Source of the DNA: Candidatus Zhuqueibacterota bacterium
GTDB taxonomy: Bacteria > Zhuqueibacterota > Zhuqueibacteria > Residuimicrobiales > Krinioviventaceae
Reading direction: 5' to 3'
Length of the DNA stretch: 36,827 bases
Assembly: GCA_003854995.1 (NCBI GenBank)
Contig: RQOI01000083.1
Coordinates: 1 to 36,827, forward strand
The position numbers and the translations under genes were made by a program. The notes below the pieces were generated by a model that was not told the DNA's origin, made no database searches, and saw nothing but the letters and a program-made list of their open reading frames with translations. Positions 33,199 through 36,827 of this stretch are shown piece after piece. Numbering within the stretch: position 1 is the first letter of the stretch; every line of letters starts with the position of its first letter.

Positions 33199-33277
33199 AA
33201 TTAACCCGTAGTTTTAATAATAACAATATTAGAGGTAATTTCTAATCATCCGATAGAGTACAAGCCAGGAAAAAGAA

Positions 33278-33469
33278 ATGGAAAACTCGTATCCCGCATG
33301 CTTAAAATGCAATATTGGCGTTCTCATTCCACTCTCAGATTACGGTCGAGAAGGCTCCTCCATCCGCTATAAAGCGTGGGTATGCACCAATCCGGAATGC
33401 GGATTCAGCATTCGCATCGATAACGGTGAAATCAGCCGCGGCAGTGAGATTCGAATGGCCACCAAGTAA
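33278..33469 (+). CDS. small zinc-ribbon protein
   Basis: A 63-residue protein preceded by AGGAAAAAGAA. Cys8/Cys11 and Cys36/Cys41 (C-x2-C ... C-x4-C, 24 residues apart) form a likely zinc ribbon, with beta-strand-like segments between ('YKAWVCTNPECGFSIRID'). It shows no membrane segment or enzyme motif. Such ribbons are found in transcription- and translation-associated small proteins, but no role can be assigned here. It stands apart from its neighbours by 111 bases upstream and 65 downstream. Confidence 0.75.
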   Translation: MENSYPACLKCNIGVLIPLSDYGREGSSIRYKAWVCTNPECGFSIRIDNGEISRGSEIRMATK

Positions 33470-33534
33470 AAGACCAACCGGGGATGTCTCACACTCTAAC
33501 AATTTTCTCCTGATTTGATTGAAGACTATGTTGT

Positions 33535-34503
33535 ATGACCTATAACCGCACAGCCTTTCAAAGAGAAAAGAATTTTTGGCATCAACACAAGATCAAGATT
33601 TTTTCGACATTGCTGGCGATTCTCATCTGGTTTCTCGTGGTCACAGGAAATGTATACGAATACGAGACAACCATCCCGATCGAACTGAGCCAAAATAATC
33701 CCGACTATATCATCACTTCCAAAATTCCGACTAAAGCCCACATCATTTTGCAGGGATCAGGACGCTATTTGTTCAGCTATATGCTGTTTCGGGAAGCGCG
33801 CTTGCGTCTGGACGTCAATTGGTCGCCGGGTGAGCATATCCTGCACCCTTCACGTGAAAATATCTTCCTCTCCGGCAATGCCAAAAATCTTCTCATCAGA
33901 CATTTCCTGGGGCCGGATTCAATCCATTACCGAGTCGAAAGGTTGGTGACGTTGAAAATTCCGGTTCGGAACAATATCGTCTTGAAACCACAGCCTGGCT
34001 ATACGATTGTCGGAGATGTCATCATGGAGCCGGATTCTGTTCGAGTTCAGGGTCCGGAAAAACTCGTCGCCCAACTGGACTCTCTGGACACCCCAAGCCA
34101 GGTGCGCGACAACTTGAGATTCCGAATTCAGGAAGAAATTTCCCTGCTCCAGCCGGATGACGGACAAATCAAAATTCTGGATCCAAAGGTGACAATTGCG
34201 GCCGACGTTCAACGGCTCTTGGAAAAAGTCATTCATCAGATTCCCGTCACCGTTCGCTACCTGCCGCAGAACATCGATGCGCTCGTTCATCCAACCCACA
34301 TCTCGATCAAAGTTCAGGGCGGCATGCAGAGGATCTCGCTCTTGAATGCGAATGACATCAATGCCTACGTCGAATATCAAAGCCTGCCTGACTCGATGCT
34401 GACCAATGCAGCCATCAGCATAGAACCAATCTCGGGAGTTACCTTTCGAGAGCTCAGTTCGGAACGCGCTAAAATTACATTCATCCGCAACAGAGATCAA
34501 TAG
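33535..34503 (+). CDS. YbbR/CdaR-like membrane-anchored protein
   Basis: A 322-residue protein. One membrane helix is at ~22-40 ('IFSTLLAILIWFLVVTG'), a signature near the N-terminus of YbbR proteins. It is followed by about three YbbR-type beta domains (~45-320), with repeats such as 'IPTKAHIILQGSGRYLF', 'VIMEPDSVRVQGPEKLV' and 'PTHISIKVQGGMQRI'. In Firmicutes CdaR regulates the diadenylate cyclase CdaA. No cdaA or glmM is present in this window. The stop is immediately followed by the tsaD ATG (no gap), so the two are co-translated. The ribosome-binding site is weak. Confidence 0.85.
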   Translation: MTYNRTAFQREKNFWHQHKIKIFSTLLAILIWFLVVTGNVYEYETTIPIELSQNNPDYIITSKIPTKAHIILQGSGRYLFSYMLFREARLRLDVNWSPGEHILHPSRENIFLSGNAKNLLIRHFLGPDSIHYRVERLVTLKIPVRNNIVLKPQPGYTIVGDVIMEPDSVRVQGPEKLVAQLDSLDTPSQVRDNLRFRIQEEISLLQPDDGQIKILDPKVTIAADVQRLLEKVIHQIPVTVRYLPQNIDALVHPTHISIKVQGGMQRISLLNANDINAYVEYQSLPDSMLTNAAISIEPISGVTFRELSSERAKITFIRNRDQ

Positions 34504-35523
34504 ATGATGCATATGACCGTATTGGGCATCGAGACATCGTGCGACGAGACAAGCGCTGCTGTTGTGAACGATCAGGCGATTCTGTCTAATATCATCAGGA
34601 CGCAGACCATTCATCAAAATTACGGCGGCGTCGTCCCCGAGTTTGCCTCGCGCGCCCACCTGAAACAACTCGTGCCGATCATCAACATGGCCCTGGCAGA
34701 GGCGGAGCTGAGCCTCTGCGATCTGGACGGCATTGCGGTCACGCACGGCCCTGGATTGGCCGGCTCACTCCTGGTGGGACTCGGCGTCGCGAAAGGACTG
34801 GCTCTCAGCCTGAATATACCCTTCATTGGCGTCAATCACATAGAGGGACATATCGTCGCCGGCGCCGGCGAGTCTCCGGCTATCGATCACCCCTATATAG
34901 CAATGGTCGCTTCAGGTGGACACTCGCTGCTGATTTTTGTGGAAAAGCCGTGCAGCTATAAAATAATTGGCCAAACGATAGACGATGCCGCAGGTGAAGC
35001 ATTTGACAAGGTGGCAAAAGTGCTGGAGCTTGGTTACCCCGGCGGACCTCTCATCGAAAAAAAAGCACGGGAGGGAAATGATCAAGCCGTCAATTTTCCC
35101 CGGGCGCTCCTGGACAAGAACAACCTCGATTTCAGCTTCAGCGGCCTGAAAACATCTGTCCTCTACTATGTCCAGAATAAAAAGCGCCGCGCTGAGACGT
35201 TCTCTGTCGCCGATGTCGCGGCAAGTTTCCAGAAAGCCGTTGTGGACGTACTGGTCGAAAAATCATTTCGCGCATTAGGCCTCTACGGCTGCAAGCAACT
35301 CGTCCTCGCCGGCGGCGTCATTCGAAACAGCGCACTGCGTGCAGAATTCGAATCCAGATGCGCGCGGGAACAGATTGTACTGCGCATCCCCGATCCCGTT
35401 CTCTGCACGGACAACGCCGGGATGATCGCTCGCGCCGGGCACTTTCGCCTGCAACGGGGCGAGCGCTCAGACTTTGGCCTGGATGTTCATCCAAATCTGT
35501 CTATCGAAAGAGATCTGGCATGA
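34504..35523 (+). CDS. tsaD: tRNA N6-adenosine threonylcarbamoyltransferase
   Basis: A 339-residue TsaD (Kae1/YgjD family). The N-terminal ATPase-like motif is 'VLGIETSCDETSAAVV'. The metal-binding histidines are in 'GVNHIEGHIVAG' (~112-123). 'VASGGHSLLIFVEKP', 'DDAAGEAFDKVAKVL' and 'GGVIRNSALRAEF' are diagnostic. It transfers threonylcarbamoyl to A37 of tRNAs reading ANN codons, with TsaB/TsaE (not in this window). Three ATGs lie within the first four codons (34504, 34507, 34513); I give the first, since the previous stop abuts it. The stop overlaps the next start as ATGA. Confidence 0.97.
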   Translation: MMHMTVLGIETSCDETSAAVVNDQAILSNIIRTQTIHQNYGGVVPEFASRAHLKQLVPIINMALAEAELSLCDLDGIAVTHGPGLAGSLLVGLGVAKGLALSLNIPFIGVNHIEGHIVAGAGESPAIDHPYIAMVASGGHSLLIFVEKPCSYKIIGQTIDDAAGEAFDKVAKVLELGYPGGPLIEKKAREGNDQAVNFPRALLDKNNLDFSFSGLKTSVLYYVQNKKRRAETFSVADVAASFQKAVVDVLVEKSFRALGLYGCKQLVLAGGVIRNSALRAEFESRCAREQIVLRIPDPVLCTDNAGMIARAGHFRLQRGERSDFGLDVHPNLSIERDLA

Positions 35524-36827
35524 TTGTCAAAATGGCACTGGACAGTCTCTATTTATCATTTTCACGGCACGCAGCCGTTCTCTTTCCCCTGCTGCTGATC
35601 GCCATCCTTTTTTCCATTTTTGTCTATCGTCGCACGAATCCGGCTGTATCGCTCTTCCTGCGCGGCACGCTGACGACTCTGCGGACGCTCAGCCTCTTGC
35701 TCCTGCTCTTTGTCATATATGAAACCACGCTCCATTTTCGCCAGCACAAAAACAATCCACCCATTTTGGCGATCGCTCTCGACAACACCGCCAGCATGAC
35801 CATCACGGACAGCAAAGGTCCTCGCCGGGCGATCCTGCGCGACATCCTCCAGAGTGATCCGCTGGCCGAACTGGAGCGCACGTTTGACGTCGTTTATTAC
35901 TCCTTTGCCAACGGCATTGAACCTTTTCAGCCCAAGCAGGGGGATTCGCTGAGCTTTGCCGGAGATGTGACCGACATCCGCGCAGCTGTCGAGCTCATCA
36001 AGGCGCAACATGCCACGCAGAACCTGACCGGCATTCTTTTAATTTCAGACGGCAGCTACAATGACGGCGGGAATCCTGTCCGCGATGCAGAGGGACTGGG
36101 CATCCCCATACACTCCATCGGCATCGGCTCCAGCGATCCAATGACCGATCTGGCGATCACCCGCGCAGAGGCCAATCCCTTCTCCTACGTCAATCAAAAT
36201 ACTCCAGTTCAAATGACAGTGCGAAATATGGGATTTGGAGAAATGGCCGTCCCCGTTGAACTCCGCCAGGATGGCGTGGTGATCAGTCGAGAAATCGTGC
36301 AGCTTGCCCCGGCACCCGCGGAAAAGACGGTGACCCTGCCTTTCACACCGCAAACGGTTGGCCGGCTGAAACTCGACCTCACCGTGCCGCAGCAGGTGGG
36401 TGAACAGATCATCGACAATAACTCGCGCACCCTGTACATAAATGTGCTCAAATCAAAGCTCAAGATCTTGCTGATCGCCGGCGCAGTAACGCCGGACATC
36501 ACGTTCATGAAAAAAATCCTGCAAAACGATCGCTATGAGATCGAAAATGTCGTTCACAAATCGAGTGGTGATTTTTATCAGCCGCCGCCGTCGCTCGCTG
36601 CGCTGCAAGAGATCGACATCTTTATATTCTATGACTACCCCATACGCGGCGCCGCGCCCTCATTCAACCAGAATCTGGCAGCCAGCCTGGACTCGAAAAA
36701 GCAGTCGGTCCTGTTCATCCCGGGCACGAATACATCGCTGCCAGATGTGGCAAAATTTGCCAATTTCATTCCCCTGCAAAACGCTGCCATGCTGCAACGG
36801 GAACAGCCCGTCATCGCCGAACCCTCA
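35520..36827 (+). CDS. VWA-domain membrane protein, 3' end outside window
   Basis: The ATG at 35520 overlaps the tsaD stop (ATGA). The frame stays open to the window edge, giving 436 residues. Two hydrophobic helices lie at ~18-36 and ~52-68. A von Willebrand A domain then begins, with a MIDAS-like 'ALDNTASM' at ~87-93 (D-x-T-x-S, Thr where Ser is usual) and 'TGILLISDGSYNDGGN'. After ~210 comes a CARDB/Ig-like beta domain ('QNTPVQMTVRNMGFGEMAVP'), and from ~315 a class I glutamine-amidotransferase-like fold ('KLKILLIAGAVTPDITFM'). This two-helix, VWA and amidotransferase-like layout is that of BatA-like or uncharacterised aerotolerance/moxR-associated membrane proteins; the function here is unknown. 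Confidence 0.88.
   Translation, partial: MIVKMALDSLYLSFSRHAAVLFPLLLIAILFSIFVYRRTNPAVSLFLRGTLTTLRTLSLLLLLFVIYETTLHFRQHKNNPPILAIALDNTASMTITDSKGPRRAILRDILQSDPLAELERTFDVVYYSFANGIEPFQPKQGDSLSFAGDVTDIRAAVELIKAQHATQNLTGILLISDGSYNDGGNPVRDAEGLGIPIHSIGIGSSDPMTDLAITRAEANPFSYVNQNTPVQMTVRNMGFGEMAVPVELRQDGVVISREIVQLAPAPAEKTVTLPFTPQTVGRLKLDLTVPQQVGEQIIDNNSRTLYINVLKSKLKILLIAGAVTPDITFMKKILQNDRYEIENVVHKSSGDFYQPPPSLAALQEIDIFIFYDYPIRGAAPSFNQNLAASLDSKKQSVLFIPGTNTSLPDVAKFANFIPLQNAAMLQREQPVIAEPS

Overview
The window (about 50% GC by eye, densely packed) comes from a Gram-negative, two-membrane bacterium. Evidence for the outer membrane is a lipid A enzyme (LpxH), Lgt, a coiled-coil/TPR lipoprotein, beta-barrel proteins and a Wza/Wzc-type polysaccharide export pair. 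The mixture of genes suggests an FCB-group or candidate-phylum lineage (for example KSB1- or Calditrichota-like), but this is inference; no 16S or other phylogenetic marker was compared. Gene direction divides the window into three blocks.

Block 1 (1-5652, + strand): the 3' part of a beta-propeller protein, a conserved protein of uncertain function, and two tightly linked genes I do not recognise. The first of these encodes an inner-membrane single-pass protein. The second encodes an exported protein with a beta-rich C-terminus.

Block 2 (5672-27164, - strand): mainly a 12-gene exopolysaccharide/capsule cluster, read from 21530 down to 5672 with gaps of 0-30 bases or short overlaps. In transcription order it encodes a STAS-domain protein with an HTH-like tail, a small Wza-like export protein, a Wzc-like copolymerase/tyrosine kinase, a UDP-glucuronate 4-epimerase-like enzyme, a polyprenyl-phosphate sugar-1-phosphate transferase, a GT4 glycosyltransferase, a glutamine-dependent asparagine synthetase, a GlpD-like dehydrogenase, a methyltransferase, an NAD-dependent epimerase/dehydratase, a polysaccharide pyruvyltransferase, and a fusion of a flippase-like membrane domain to a hexapeptide-repeat acyltransferase. 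The cluster is rich in decorating enzymes (amidation, methylation, pyruvylation, acylation) but has only one ordinary glycosyltransferase and no recognisable Wzx or Wzy. Upstream of it on the same strand are glgA, a two-gene envelope operon (beta-barrel protein plus TPR lipoprotein) with a good sigma-70-type promoter and a strong terminator, and lgt-lpxH.

Block 3 (27325-36827, + strand): housekeeping genes. ispE ends directly against a tRNA-Gln(UUG) gene, followed by a terminator and then prs-rplY-pth. The ribosomal operon rpsF-ssb-rpsR-rplI follows. A DUF3307-like membrane protein, a small zinc-ribbon protein, a CdaR/YbbR-like protein, tsaD and a truncated VWA-domain membrane protein run off the right end.

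The points that most deserve a second look are the STAS-HTH fusion heading the polysaccharide operon, the flippase/acyltransferase fusion, the AsnB + uronate epimerase + GlpD combination, a structured-looking hairpin in the ispE leader, and the unknown envelope pair at 2607-5652. No CRISPR array, insertion sequence, prophage or replication origin was seen.
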